NCBI RefSeq assembly: GCF_014656215.1
Contig: NZ_BNBZ01000025.1
Coordinates: 39,258-103,257 of the forward strand
Direction: 5' to 3'
Length of the DNA stretch: 64,000 nucleotides
Source of the DNA: Streptomyces zaomyceticus
GTDB taxonomy: Bacteria > Actinomycetota > Actinomycetes > Streptomycetales > Streptomycetaceae
The notes beneath the pieces were generated by a model, which saw only the letters and a program-made list of their open reading frames with translations, did not search any database and had not been told where the DNA came from. Below, one piece after another: positions 43,730-52,560 of the stretch. A program made the translations under genes and the position numbers. Numbering within the stretch: the stretch's first letter is position 1; each line of letters starts with the position of its first letter.

Positions 43730-44137
43730 ATGACTGAGAGAGCTGGACGCATCATCGTCGCCCTCACCCTCGCGCTGGTCACCGGGGCGGCCACCGGCTG
43801 CGCCAAGGCCGACGGCGGTACGGAGGCCGTCCGGGCCACGCCGACCGCCCAGGCCACGCCGTCCGTCCGGGCCACGCCGTCCCCCCGGGTGATTCCCTTC
43901 GAGCTCTATACGCATTGCGGCATCGACGAGGCCCGTATCGGCTCCACGTACTTCGAAGCGGAGACCCCGCTCTCCGACGGTTCGGGGAACCCGCCCGACG
44001 GGTGGGGCAACCCGACCCAGCTCGGCACGATGACCCTGAAGTCCGAGACGGAGGCCGTGTTCACCGACGATGCCGGGCACGAGGTGAAGTTCCGTGCCCG
44101 GCCCGGTGCGCGTGCCTTCAAGCACATCTGCGCCTAG
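43730..44137 (+). CDS. Small lipoprotein
   Basis: 135 aa from ATG 43730 (GAAAGG upstream). Signal RIIVALTLALVTGAATGCAK with a lipobox Cys at about 24, then a Thr/Pro/Ala linker made of an ATPTAQATPSVRATPS repeat. The C-terminal globular part has two Cys (LYTHCGIDEARIG ... KHICA), probably disulfide-linked. Function unknown. Confidence 0.7.
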   Translation: MTERAGRIIVALTLALVTGAATGCAKADGGTEAVRATPTAQATPSVRATPSPRVIPFELYTHCGIDEARIGSTYFEAETPLSDGSGNPPDGWGNPTQLGTMTLKSETEAVFTDDAGHEVKFRARPGARAFKHICA

Positions 44138-44262
44138 TGCGCGGTGGGAGGGGCCGGCGGGGCCGGGAACCTCGAAACCGTGGGTGAGTGGGTGGGGGCC
44201 GGTGCGGCAGTCGCCGGCCGAGGGAGGGACGTCCGGAGCCCTGGTGTGGCACGATCGGCCGC

Positions 44263-44733
44263 GTGGAGTGGATGACTCTCGCGGGGACCGGACTCGGTGC
44301 CGTGCTCGGTGTCGGGGCGACGCTGCTCGGTGAGCAGATACGTTGGCGGCGATCCGTCCGGAGCGGTGTACTGCAGGATCGGCAGAACATGTACGTCGAT
44401 TGCCTGGTGACGCTCCGTCGGGCGCACGAGGCCATGCGGCTGGCCGCCGACGAGGACCACGCCGACCCGCAGGTCAGGGCGGCCAGGATCCGGCAGGCCT
44501 TCCAGGGCGCCGGGTGCGACGAGGCGCGTGAGCGGGTCATTCTCACGGCGGGCGCCGATGTGGCCACCGCCATAGACGCTTCGTACCACTCGCTGCGTCA
44601 GGTCCGCGAAACGCTGGCGTCCGGGCACACGCTGGCCTCCGAGGAGTACCAGGACGCCCGGCAGGCCCACGGGGACGCGACCCGGGCGGCCCGTACCGTC
44701 CTCCGTCGGGATCTCACCGCCCTGGAAGTCTGA
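44263..44733 (+). CDS. Membrane-anchored helical protein, unknown
   Basis: 156 aa from GTG 44263 (ATG 44272 also possible). One N-terminal transmembrane helix (MTLAGTGLGAVLGVGATLLG) is followed by a helical cytoplasmic domain (RQNMYVDCLVTLRRAHEAMR). Typical of small hypothetical Streptomyces proteins. No known domain. Confidence 0.6.
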   Translation: MEWMTLAGTGLGAVLGVGATLLGEQIRWRRSVRSGVLQDRQNMYVDCLVTLRRAHEAMRLAADEDHADPQVRAARIRQAFQGAGCDEARERVILTAGADVATAIDASYHSLRQVRETLASGHTLASEEYQDARQAHGDATRAARTVLRRDLTALEV

Positions 44734-44748
44734 ACAGCCGCCGGACGG

Positions 44749-45042
44749 TTACCGGACGACGAAGTTGTGCGCCGGGATGATCGTGGGCTGCAGGTCGGCG
44801 TGACCGAGGTCCGCCAGGATCGGGCCGAAGAGCTTCGCGTGCTCTTCGAGGGCCTCCGCGCTCTCCCAGACCTCCGTCACGCGGAAGCCTCCGTCGACCG
44901 GGCCCGCCGCGTGGGAGACGAGACCGGTGTTCGGCAGGTCCGCGAACCGCGTGAATCCCCGCCCGTCCGTCACTCGGTCGATGACGGTGTCGTACAGCTC
45001 CTGCCCGGCGCCGGGCAGGTCGAAGGTGACGATGATGGCCAT
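44749..45042 (-). CDS. Dimeric alpha/beta-barrel (ABM-like) protein
   Basis: 97 aa from ATG 45042. MAIIVTFDLPGAGQELYDTV, GFRVTEVWESAEALEEHAKL and a short C-terminal strand fit the antibiotic-biosynthesis-monooxygenase-like ferredoxin fold. Such proteins bind small aromatics, sometimes as oxygenases; no pathway is adjacent. Convergent with the gene at 44263 (15 bp gap). Confidence 0.75.
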   Translation of the reverse strand: MAIIVTFDLPGAGQELYDTVIDRVTDGRGFTRFADLPNTGLVSHAAGPVDGGFRVTEVWESAEALEEHAKLFGPILADLGHADLQPTIIPAHNFVVR

Positions 45043-45253
45043 GCGGATGCCCCTGTCTCGTTCCGCCGCGGGCTGCGGCAACGCCCGTGATCCTAGCGCT
45101 ATGTGACGGGATGAGTTCGGAGAGTGGCGGGGCGGGTGCTGTGCCTTCGGTCGGGTGAGGCGCGCCGTGCCGGGCGGTTCGTCGGCGACCGCCCGTCACC
45201 GAATCGGTGCGTGACGTGGGCAGGGCGCGGGGTGAGGAAGGTGCGGCGTTCCT

Positions 45254-45282
45254 GTGTCCCGGGACGTTGCGGTCCGGGACAC
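45254..45282. promoter_or_regulatory. Inverted repeat before the Mrr-TerD gene
   Basis: GTGTCCCGG (45254-45262) and CCGGGACAC (45274-45282) are perfect 9-bp arms with an 11-bp spacer, 57 bp upstream of the Mrr-TerD start. GTCCCGGGAC within the left arm is itself a palindrome. Operator candidate. The remainder of 45043-45338 shows nothing else. Confidence 0.5.
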
Positions 45283-45338
45283 TTGTTCCTTACGGGGGCG
45301 TTCAGGTGGCGTGGGGTGTTGTGGGGAGGGGTGCGCGG

Positions 45339-47438
45339 ATGAGTCGGCGTTCCGGTGGGCTGATCGGGGTCTGGGCCGAACAGCAGCGGGTGGCGCAGCG
45401 GCAGCGGGAGGGGCAGCACCAGGCGGTGTTGCGGCAGCAGCGGGACGCGGAACGCGTGCAGCGGGCGTACGAGCGGGACGTCGCCCGGATGCAGCGGGAG
45501 CAACGGGCCGCCTATCGGCAGCAGCGGGACGCGGACGCCCTGCGGCGGACCCAGGAGTTGGACGCGCGCGTGGCCGCGCTCGAGGGGCTGCTGGCGGCCG
45601 GGTGCCGGGCTCCCGTCTTCTCCGTCGCGACCCTGCGGCGGACCGAGGACGTCGAGGCGTTCGCCCCCGGGCCGCTGGCGGAGCCCGTACCCATGCCCGA
45701 TCAGCGGTTCTATCAGCCTCAGGGCGGTGCCTGGACCGCTTCCGGGCGGGCCCAGGCCGAGCGGGACGCGCGGGCCCGGTTCGAGCGGGACTGGTACGCC
45801 GCGCAGGCCGCGGAGGCCCGGCGGGTCGAGCAGCTCGCCGCCTACCGGCGGGAGTACGACGCCTGGGCCGCGGCCCGGCTCGCCGAGATCCGGTCGCACA
45901 ACGCCGGGCTCGCCGGGACCGAGGCGGCTTTGCGGGCCGGTGAGGCCGCGACCGTCGTGGAGTTCTTCTCCGCCGTCCTCTTCGCCTCCACCGCCTGGCC
46001 GGAGGGATTCCCCCGAGAGGTGTCCGCCGCTTACGAGCGCGGTGGGCGCGGGCTCGTTCTCGACTGGGATCTGCCGGGGTACGAGGTCGTTCCCGAGGCC
46101 AAGGGAGTGAAGTACCTGCCCAGCACCGATCAGGAGAAGGAGGTCCCGCGGCCCGTCACGCAGCGGCGGGCGCTCTACCGGGACGTGCTCGCGCAGAGCC
46201 TGTTGCTCGCCGCGCGGGAGCTCTTCGGGGCCGATCGGTTCGGCGCCCTGGAGCAGGTCGCGCTCAACGGCTACGTGGGCGGGGTCGATCCCGCCACCGG
46301 GCTTCCGGCCCGGGTGTGCGTGGCCACCGTCGTCGTGGGGCGGGAGGCCTTCGAGCGGCTGAACCTCGAGAGGGTCGGCGCCGTGGAGTGTCTGACCGGC
46401 GCCCTGGACGGGCGGCTCTCCGCCAAGCCCGACGAGCGGGTGGCCGTGCCGCCGATGGTGACCCCCGACCAGGTCGGTTCGGACGTGGTCGTTCAGGGCG
46501 ACGGGGAGGAGCCCGATCTGCTCGCCATGGATCCCATCGCCTTCGAGGGGCTGGTCGCCGAGCTGTTCCGCGCCCGTGGGCTCCAGGCCCTGACCACCCG
46601 CCGGTCCAACGACGGCGGCGTGGACGTCGAGGCCCTCGACCCCGATCCCATCAGCGGCGGCTCGATCCTCGTCCAGGTCAAGCGGTACCGGAACACGGTT
46701 CCCCCCTCCGCCGTGCGCGACCTCTACGGGACCGTCCAGGGCGCCGGGGCCAACAAGGGGGTCCTCGTCACGACCTCCAAGTTCGGCCCCGGCTCGTACA
46801 CCTTCGCCAACGGCAAGCCCCTCACCCTGATCTCCGGGACCGAACTCGTCGATCTGCTCCACCAGCACGGCCTGCGGGGGCGGTTGGGGTCCGGGAGCCC
46901 TGCCGCCCCGGCGGCGGCCGCCACCGCCGCACCGGCTCCCGCCGAGGCCGACGCCGACTTCAATCTGCTCGGCATGGACTGGTCGGGGGCCGCCGCGCTC
47001 GATGTGTGCGCGCTGGTCTGCTCGGGCAACCGGGTGCTCGGCGACGAGTGGTTCGTCTTCTTCAACAACCCCTCCACGCCCGACGGTTCCGTGTCGATGG
47101 TCGCCGCCCCTGCCGGCGACCGGGCCGCCGTGCGCGTCGGCTTCGACGCCCTCCCGGACCGGGCCGACCGCCTGGTGCTCGTCGCGGCGGTCGACCCGGA
47201 GGTCAACCCCGACGCGGATCTCGGGGGCTTCACCGATGCCGGGATCCGGCTCCGCGACGACTCCGGCGTCGAGCTCGACCGGCTGGTGGTGTCCGACGGG
47301 CGGCCCGGCGAGACCGCGCTCGTCCTCGGGTCCTTCCGGCGGCGCTCCGGCGGCGACTGGGACTTCGTCCTGGGCGGGAAGGGGTACCGGGGCGGGCTCG
47401 AGGAGCTCGTCGGGGATTTCGGGATCCAGGTGGAGTGA
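45339..47438 (+). CDS. Mrr-type nuclease fused to a TerD stress-response domain
   Basis: 699 aa from ATG 45339 (GGGGAGGG upstream). Residues about 12-80 and 135-185 are charged coiled coil (Gln/Arg/Ala-rich). Residues about 200-370 form a globular domain I do not recognise. Residues about 398-515 are an Mrr-type PD-(D/E)xK nuclease: AFEGLVAELFRARGLQ, RRSNDGGVDVEA with the metal-binding Asp429, and ILVQVKRY with Gln446 and Lys448. After a Pro/Ala linker (517-537), residues about 540-699 are a TerD domain: LLGMDWSGAAALDVCALV, FFNNPSTPDGSVSM, GETALVLGSFRRRSGGDWDF. TerD proteins bind calcium and belong to tellurite/phage/stress-response membrane systems. The fusion suggests a nuclease activated through Ter signalling, a likely anti-phage or DNA-surveillance effector. 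Nuclease residues look intact. Confidence 0.85.
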   Translation: MSRRSGGLIGVWAEQQRVAQRQREGQHQAVLRQQRDAERVQRAYERDVARMQREQRAAYRQQRDADALRRTQELDARVAALEGLLAAGCRAPVFSVATLRRTEDVEAFAPGPLAEPVPMPDQRFYQPQGGAWTASGRAQAERDARARFERDWYAAQAAEARRVEQLAAYRREYDAWAAARLAEIRSHNAGLAGTEAALRAGEAATVVEFFSAVLFASTAWPEGFPREVSAAYERGGRGLVLDWDLPGYEVVPEAKGVKYLPSTDQEKEVPRPVTQRRALYRDVLAQSLLLAARELFGADRFGALEQVALNGYVGGVDPATGLPARVCVATVVVGREAFERLNLERVGAVECLTGALDGRLSAKPDERVAVPPMVTPDQVGSDVVVQGDGEEPDLLAMDPIAFEGLVAELFRARGLQALTTRRSNDGGVDVEALDPDPISGGSILVQVKRYRNTVPPSAVRDLYGTVQGAGANKGVLVTTSKFGPGSYTFANGKPLTLISGTELVDLLHQHGLRGRLGSGSPAAPAAAATAAPAPAEADADFNLLGMDWSGAAALDVCALVCSGNRVLGDEWFVFFNNPSTPDGSVSMVAAPAGDRAAVRVGFDALPDRADRLVLVAAVDPEVNPDADLGGFTDAGIRLRDDSGVELDRLVVSDGRPGETALVLGSFRRRSGGDWDFVLGGKGYRGGLEELVGDFGIQVE

Positions 47439-47643
47439 GTCCGGTAGCCCGGGCAGGCGGGGGCAGACGGGTAGCCGGGGAGTCGGGCAGTTGGGCGGAC
47501 AGGTCGCCGGGCAGGTGGGCAGGCAGGTGGCCGGTCCTGTGGTCTGCCCGCCCTGCCCGGCGGTTCGTCTGTCGGTCAGGGGCAGGTGTGGGGGGTGGGA
47601 GCGGTTCGCGTTTCCCTTGCCCCTCCTGCCCCCTCCGGATCGT

Positions 47644-49032
47644 TCAGCGGCCGCTCAGGCGGTTCGCCAGGACCGCCACCCTGTCCGTCGTCGCCGTGTG
47701 CCCCGTCGCCTCGCGGCGGTCCGCGCCCCGGAAGGCCGCGTACATCGTCTGCACGCCGAGCCAGCGCAGCGGCTCCGGTTCCCACTTGCGGACCTTGTGG
47801 TTCACCCAGGGGAGGGCCGTGAGGTCCGTGGGGCCCGACTGGCCCGAGTCCTGCTGGATCAGGTCGCGGAGCGTGCGGGCCGCGAGGTTCGCCGTGGCGA
47901 CTCCCGAGCCCACGTAGCCGCCCGCCCAGCCGAGGCCCGTCGAGCGGTCGAGGGTGACCGTGGCGCACCAGTCCCGCGGGACGCCGAGGACACCGGACCA
48001 GGCGTGGTCCACCCGTACCCCCGCCAGCTGGGGGAAGAAGCGGACCAGGATCTCGCGGAGCGCCTCGATCGTCCCCGGCTGGGTGCGGCCGTCGTTGTCG
48101 GTCTTCGAGCCGAATCGGTACGGGACCCCCCGGCCGCCCAGGGCGATGCGGCCGTCGGCGGTGCGCTGGGCGTACATGTAGGCGTGCGCCATGTCGCCGA
48201 GGGTCTCGCGGCCGTCCCAGCCGATCGACTCCCACTGCGCGTCGGTGAGCGGCGCGGTGGCGATCATCGAGGAGTTCATCGGCAGCCAGGTGCGGCGCTG
48301 GCCGGCCAGGGAGGCGGTGAAGCCCTCGGTGCAGCGCAGGACGTACGGGGCGCGGACGGTGCCGTACGGGGTGACCGCGTGCTTCGGCTTGATCTCGGTG
48401 ACCGGGGTCGACTCGTGGATGGTGACGCCGAGCGCCTCGACGGCGGCCGCGAGCCCCTTGACCAGCTTCACGGGGTGGAGGCGGGCGCCGTGCGGGGTCC
48501 AGGAGGAGCCGACCGCGCCGGTGACGCGGATGCGCTCGGAGGTCTCGCGGGCCCCGTACATCTCCCGGTCCGTCTCGCCGAAGGCGATCTCGACGGCGTG
48601 GAAGTCCTTGAGGCGGGCGAGCTGGGCGGGGGAGAGGGCGACCTCCAGGACGCCGCCGCGGTGCTGGTCCGCCTCGATCTTCTCGGTCTCGCAGACGTCG
48701 AGGACCTCGGTGACGGTGGCGTTCATGGCCTGCTGGAGGCGGACGGCGGCCTCGTGGCCGTGGAGCTTGGCGTAGCGGTCGCGTCCGGCGATGCCGTTGT
48801 AGAGCCAGCCGCCGTTGCGCCCGGAGGCCCCGTACCCGCAGAACTTCGCTTCGAGGACGGTGATGTTGAGGAAGGGGACGGCCTTCTTGAGGTAGTAGGC
48901 GGTCCACAGGCCCGTGTAGCCGCCGCCGACGATGCAGACGTCCGCGGTGGTGTCGCCGGGGAGCGGCTCGCGGGGGTCGGGGGCGCCGTCCTGTGCGTAC
49001 CAGAACGAGATGCCGCCGTTGACCGTACTCAT
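47644..49032 (-). CDS. FAD-dependent amine/amino-acid oxidoreductase (DadA-like)
   Basis: 462 aa. FAD-binding ADVCIVGGGYTGLWTAYYL, the second motif CGYGASGRNGGWLYNG, and the DAO C-terminal TGLGWAGGYVGSGVATANLA. This is the DAO family that oxidises amines or D-/N-methyl amino acids, producing imines and peroxide or reducing quinones. Substrate unknown. The 205-bp gap after Mrr-TerD (47439-47643) is G-rich repeats with no gene. Confidence 0.88.
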   Translation of the reverse strand: MSTVNGGISFWYAQDGAPDPREPLPGDTTADVCIVGGGYTGLWTAYYLKKAVPFLNITVLEAKFCGYGASGRNGGWLYNGIAGRDRYAKLHGHEAAVRLQQAMNATVTEVLDVCETEKIEADQHRGGVLEVALSPAQLARLKDFHAVEIAFGETDREMYGARETSERIRVTGAVGSSWTPHGARLHPVKLVKGLAAAVEALGVTIHESTPVTEIKPKHAVTPYGTVRAPYVLRCTEGFTASLAGQRRTWLPMNSSMIATAPLTDAQWESIGWDGRETLGDMAHAYMYAQRTADGRIALGGRGVPYRFGSKTDNDGRTQPGTIEALREILVRFFPQLAGVRVDHAWSGVLGVPRDWCATVTLDRSTGLGWAGGYVGSGVATANLAARTLRDLIQQDSGQSGPTDLTALPWVNHKVRKWEPEPLRWLGVQTMYAAFRGADRREATGHTATTDRVAVLANRLSGR

Positions 49033-49207
49033 GTGTTTTCCCTCTTCCGGGTGCGTGGGCGGAGGTTACCCGGGGCCTTGGTCCTGTGGATACAGGCCGT
49101 TCGGCGGCGATTCCCCGACGGGGCCCGGCCTGGGTTCGAGGGTGCGTGTCACCGGCGCGCCGGGCGGGCGCCGGGTGCGGATCTCGTTGCTCCGGAAGGA
49201 CTCTCCC

Positions 49208-50011
49208 ATGCCCGTACGAAGGACCCGGCGGGTGGTCGCCGCGGCCGTTTCGGCAGGTCTCATCGGCCTTGCGGCGGTGGGCTGTTCGCAGGAGGGGGCG
49301 CCTGCGGCGGGGGCCGCGACGGCCGGTTCCGCCGAGCGGCCGGACGCTCTCGCCGGCCTCCCGGCGGCCGTGGACGGTACGAAGATCGTCGTCGGGGAGG
49401 CGAAGGCCCCGCACGCGGTCACGGTGTACGTCGATCCCCGGTGCGGCTACTGCGCGAAGTTCGAGGCGAGCGCCGGGACGGTCCTCGCGGGGGAGGCCGC
49501 GGCCGGCACGGTGAAGGTCGAGTACGTCGTCGCCTCCTTCCTCGACGCGCGGACCGGCGGCACGGCCTCGGCGCGGGCCGCGAACGCGCTGCGGGCGTCG
49601 GTGGACGCGGGGCCGGGGAGGTTGTCGGCGTTCCAGGCGGCGCTCTTCGCCGCGCAGCCGGGGGAGGGGTCGGGCGTGGGCGAGGGGGCGGGGGCCTCCG
49701 GGGGCGCGGGAGGTTCTGGTGCCGCGGGCGACTCCGGGGCCGCCGGCGGCTCCGGGGGGCCGGACGGCTTCTCGGCCGAGCACCTGCTGCGGATCGCGGA
49801 CCGGGTCGAGGGGCTGCGGAGCGCCGCCTTCGACCGGGCCGTACGGGAGAACACCCACCGGGAGTGGGTGGCGGACGCCGAGAAGGCCTTCGAGGCCTCG
49901 GGGGTGGGCGGCACGCCGACCGTGCTCGTGGACGGGGCCGCGCTGCCCGGTGGGGACGCCCTCTACGACGCCGCCGAATTCTCGAAGGCGCTGCGCGACG
50001 CCGGTGTCTAG
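49208..50011 (+). CDS. DsbA-like thioredoxin-fold lipoprotein
   Basis: 267 aa from ATG 49208, GGAAGGA seven bases upstream. Lipobox in GLIGLAAVGCSQ; thioredoxin-fold active site YVDPRCGYCAKFE (CxxC) and the cis-Pro loop VGGTPTVLVDG. A 30-residue Gly/Ala/Ser insertion (GEGAGASGGAGGSGAAGDSG) lies in the helical domain. Extracellular thiol oxidase or isomerase. It may share a transcript with the phosphotransferase gene 9 bp downstream. Confidence 0.88.
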   Translation: MPVRRTRRVVAAAVSAGLIGLAAVGCSQEGAPAAGAATAGSAERPDALAGLPAAVDGTKIVVGEAKAPHAVTVYVDPRCGYCAKFEASAGTVLAGEAAAGTVKVEYVVASFLDARTGGTASARAANALRASVDAGPGRLSAFQAALFAAQPGEGSGVGEGAGASGGAGGSGAAGDSGAAGGSGGPDGFSAEHLLRIADRVEGLRSAAFDRAVRENTHREWVADAEKAFEASGVGGTPTVLVDGAALPGGDALYDAAEFSKALRDAGV

Positions 50012-50020
50012 GCTCGTGGG

Positions 50021-50908
50021 GTGATTCACGTACCGGAGGAACTGGCCGCGTCGCAGGCGAAGTACAACGGTGAGGCGGGGCGGGCGTTCGTCGCCGCGCT
50101 GCCGGAACGGGCCGAGGAGTTCCTCGGCCGGTGGGGGCTACGGGTCACGGGGCCCTCCATGTACGGGATGGCCTCCCTCGTCCTGCCCGTCGAACGGGCC
50201 GCGGACGGCACGCGGGCCGCGCTGAAGATGCAGATCCTGGACGACGAGACCGAGGGCGAACCGATCGGACTGCGCGTCTGGGACGGGGCCGGTGTGGTGC
50301 GGCTCCTCGACCACGACGCCGCCACGGGGACGATGCTCCTCGAACGGCTTGACGAGGCACGGCCGTTGACGTCCGTCGCCGACACCCGGGAGGCGCTCGA
50401 CGTCGTCGCCGGACTCCTCGCCCGGCTGGTCGCGGTCCCGGCGCCCCAGGGGCTGCGCGGCCTCGGCGACATCGCGGCCGGGATGCTCGCCGAGGTGCCG
50501 GGAGCGGCGGAACGCCTCGACGCGGAGGACGCGGCCGTACTGCGGGACTGCGCGGCCGCGGTACGGGAGGTCGCGGGCGAACCGGGCGACCGGCTCCTCC
50601 ACTGGGACCTGCACCTGGGCAACATCCTGGCGGCCGAGCGGGAACCCTGGCTGGCGATCGACCCGAAGCCGCTCGCGGGAGACCCGGGCTTCGACCTGCT
50701 GCCGGCGCTGCTGGACCGCTTCGATCCGGACGATGTCCTGTGGAGGTTCGACCTGCTGGCCGAGGTCGTCGGGGACCGGGAGCGGGCGGTGGCGTGGACG
50801 CTGGGGCGGGTGCTGCAGAACGGCCTGTGGGACGTGGAGGACGGGGAGGACGGGCTCGACGAGGAGCAGGTGGAGGTCGCGCGGATCCTGCGGGAGCGGA
50901 GGGCGTGA
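50021..50908 (+). CDS. APH(6)/hydroxyurea-phosphotransferase family kinase
   Basis: 295 aa, GTG start. The kinase loop LLHWDLHLGNILA carries the catalytic Asp, and WLAIDPKPLAGDPGFDLLP the metal-binding Asp. This matches the aminoglycoside 6-phosphotransferase / hydroxyurea kinase family. It may phosphorylate and inactivate an antibiotic or a metabolite; substrate not inferable. Nine bp after the DsbA-like gene. Confidence 0.85.
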   Translation: MIHVPEELAASQAKYNGEAGRAFVAALPERAEEFLGRWGLRVTGPSMYGMASLVLPVERAADGTRAALKMQILDDETEGEPIGLRVWDGAGVVRLLDHDAATGTMLLERLDEARPLTSVADTREALDVVAGLLARLVAVPAPQGLRGLGDIAAGMLAEVPGAAERLDAEDAAVLRDCAAAVREVAGEPGDRLLHWDLHLGNILAAEREPWLAIDPKPLAGDPGFDLLPALLDRFDPDDVLWRFDLLAEVVGDRERAVAWTLGRVLQNGLWDVEDGEDGLDEEQVEVARILRERRA

Positions 50909-51176
50909 TCGGGGCCGGCTGGACTTCATCAGGGGGATGGGGCTGACCGGCCTGGTCGGGGGCTTGAGCGCGGCTTGAGCAGAGGCATGAGCGGGGCTTG
51001 GGCTGCGCTTGGGCGGGGTTGGAACGGGCTTGGACGGGGCTGGACCGGGCATGAGCGGGGGCTCGGAGAGGGCCGGGCCGCCCGCGCGGCTCCGAGTGGG
51101 GCGCGCGCCGGTCGAAGTGGCGCGCGCCGGTCGAATCTCCTGGCCAGGAGAGCCCCGTCCTTGGCAGGCTGGTCCC
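50909..51176. other. Repeat-rich gap without a gene
   Basis: Irregular GGGCTTG(G/A)(A/G)C repeats and a 16-bp direct repeat GCGCGCGCCGGTCGAA (51101 and 51120) fill most of this gap. I see no open frame with a ribosome site. Confidence 0.5.
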
Positions 51177-51707
51177 ATGATCCGTACAGCCACGCCCGCC
51201 GATGTCCCCGTCATCCACTCCCTCGTCCGTGACCTCGCGGAGTACGAGAAGGCCCTCGACGAGGTCCGGACGACCCCCGAGCAGCTCCACGAGGCCCTCT
51301 TCGGCGAGCGTCCCGCCGCGTTCGCGCACATCGCGGAGGACGAGGCCGGCGAGGTGGCCGGGTTCGCGCTCTGGTTCCTCAACTTCTCGACCTGGCGCGG
51401 AGTCCACGGCATCTACCTGGAGGACCTGTACGTCCGTCCGGAGGCGCGCGGCGGCGGCCACGGCAAGGCGCTGCTGCGCGAGCTCGCGCGGATCTGTGTC
51501 GAGCGCGGCTACGAGCGCCTGGAGTGGTCCGTACTGAACTGGAACACGCCGTCGATCGAGTTCTACGAGTCCCTCGGCGCCCGTCCGCAGGACGAGTGGA
51601 CGGTCTACCGGCTGACGGACGGCGCGTTGGCCGACCTGGGGGCGGGCGGCGCTTCGGCCGACCCGGGTGCGGACGGTGCGGACGGTGCGGACCTCCGGAG
51701 CGTCTGA
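51177..51707 (+). CDS. GNAT acetyltransferase (diamine acetyltransferase-like)
   Basis: 176 aa from ATG 51177. Motif A is EDLYVRPEARGGGHGKALLR and the C-terminal end NTPSIEFYESLGARPQDEWT, the pattern of the spermidine/diamine acetyltransferase group. The last 20 residues are an Ala/Gly/Asp repeat. Stop and next start are one base apart. Confidence 0.88.
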   Translation: MIRTATPADVPVIHSLVRDLAEYEKALDEVRTTPEQLHEALFGERPAAFAHIAEDEAGEVAGFALWFLNFSTWRGVHGIYLEDLYVRPEARGGGHGKALLRELARICVERGYERLEWSVLNWNTPSIEFYESLGARPQDEWTVYRLTDGALADLGAGGASADPGADGADGADLRSV

Positions 51708-51708
51708 G

Positions 51709-52101
51709 ATGGCCCTCGACACCGCCTGGCGCAGGGGCTTCCTGTGCCGGTTCCTGGTCGTGGTGGCGGCGTCCGCGCCGGATCAGCGGGCCTGGCGGGA
51801 GGAGCACGACATCCTCGCGGCCGAGCTCGCCCCGGACCTCCTCCTCGGTCTGCGGCTGGCTCCGGGGCTGGCGGAGGAGGGATCCCTCAGCGGCGACTCG
51901 CTGGCCGATGTGCGGCTGATCGAGGCGGTCCTCGAGGAGATGACCCGCGACGGGGCGACGGACTGGTGGACCGCGGAGGCGCTGTCCGACTCCCCGGGCT
52001 GGGCCCGGCTGCGGGAACTGGCCGGGCGGGTGCTCGTCAGGGAGGGGGAGACCGGTACGGGCCTCCGGGACCTGCGGGTGCTGCCGCGGGAGAACCGGTA
52101 G
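51709..52101 (+). CDS. Hypothetical protein
   Basis: 130 aa starting one base after the GNAT stop, probably coupled. The sequence is helical and acidic (WREEHDILAAELAPDLLLGL, ADVRLIEAVLEEMTRDGATD). No known domain. Confidence 0.6.
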   Translation: MALDTAWRRGFLCRFLVVVAASAPDQRAWREEHDILAAELAPDLLLGLRLAPGLAEEGSLSGDSLADVRLIEAVLEEMTRDGATDWWTAEALSDSPGWARLRELAGRVLVREGETGTGLRDLRVLPRENR

Positions 52102-52141
52102 CGATGACGGGCCCGGCCGCCACGGGGTGTAGGAAGGTGCC

Positions 52142-52477
52142 ATGGATACGGACATTGAGCAGCGGTTTCAGCGGATCACGGCGTTCATCGAGGCGCGGTT
52201 GACGCCTCTCTTCGACCCGGCGAACGGCAGCGACCACGGTTTCGGCATGGACGACACCTCCCGGGCCCTGCGCGCCACGCGCTACACCGTGCAGGCGGCC
52301 GCCGCCGTCAACGGGCTGGTCGAGAAGCGGGAGTCGGCGCCGGAGCTGCGGCAGGTGGTGGACCAGGCGCTGGAGCACAACTGGGACGTGCTGCGCTCCA
52401 TCGCCCGGATGTGGGAGGACCACCCCGACTTCCTGAAGGAGTTCAAGGCGCACTCCTGGGACGTGGTCGGGGTCTGA
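52142..52477 (+). CDS. Hypothetical helical protein
   Basis: 111 aa, helical (IEQRFQRITAFIEARLTPLF, LRQVVDQALEHNWDVLRSIA). Acidic, no signal or membrane segment, function unknown. Followed directly by three tandem copies of its own 3' end. Confidence 0.65.
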   Translation: MDTDIEQRFQRITAFIEARLTPLFDPANGSDHGFGMDDTSRALRATRYTVQAAAAVNGLVEKRESAPELRQVVDQALEHNWDVLRSIARMWEDHPDFLKEFKAHSWDVVGV

Positions 52478-52531
52478 GGTCCGCATGCGGTCGGGGTCCG
52501 GGGCCTGAACGCGGTCGGGGTCCGAGGTCCG
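52465..52531. repeat. 24-bp tandem repeat of a gene 3' end
   Basis: GGTCGGGGTCTGAGGTCCG (52465), containing the stop codon of the preceding gene, recurs with changes at 52489 and 52513, an exact 24-bp period. Confidence 0.8.
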
Positions 52532-52560
52532 GGGTTTTCCAGGGGGCCGCGAGGCGATTC

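Noticed and set aside
42343..45042. A complete toxin-immunity locus around the SUKH gene
   Set aside because: No polymorphic toxin, secretion marker or toxin domain lies beside it; only the immunity-like gene can be supported.
45207..45338. A 44-residue N-terminal extension of the Mrr-TerD protein
   Set aside because: The extension crosses the palindromic operator candidate and lacks a ribosome site; ATG 45339 has GGGGAGGG upstream.
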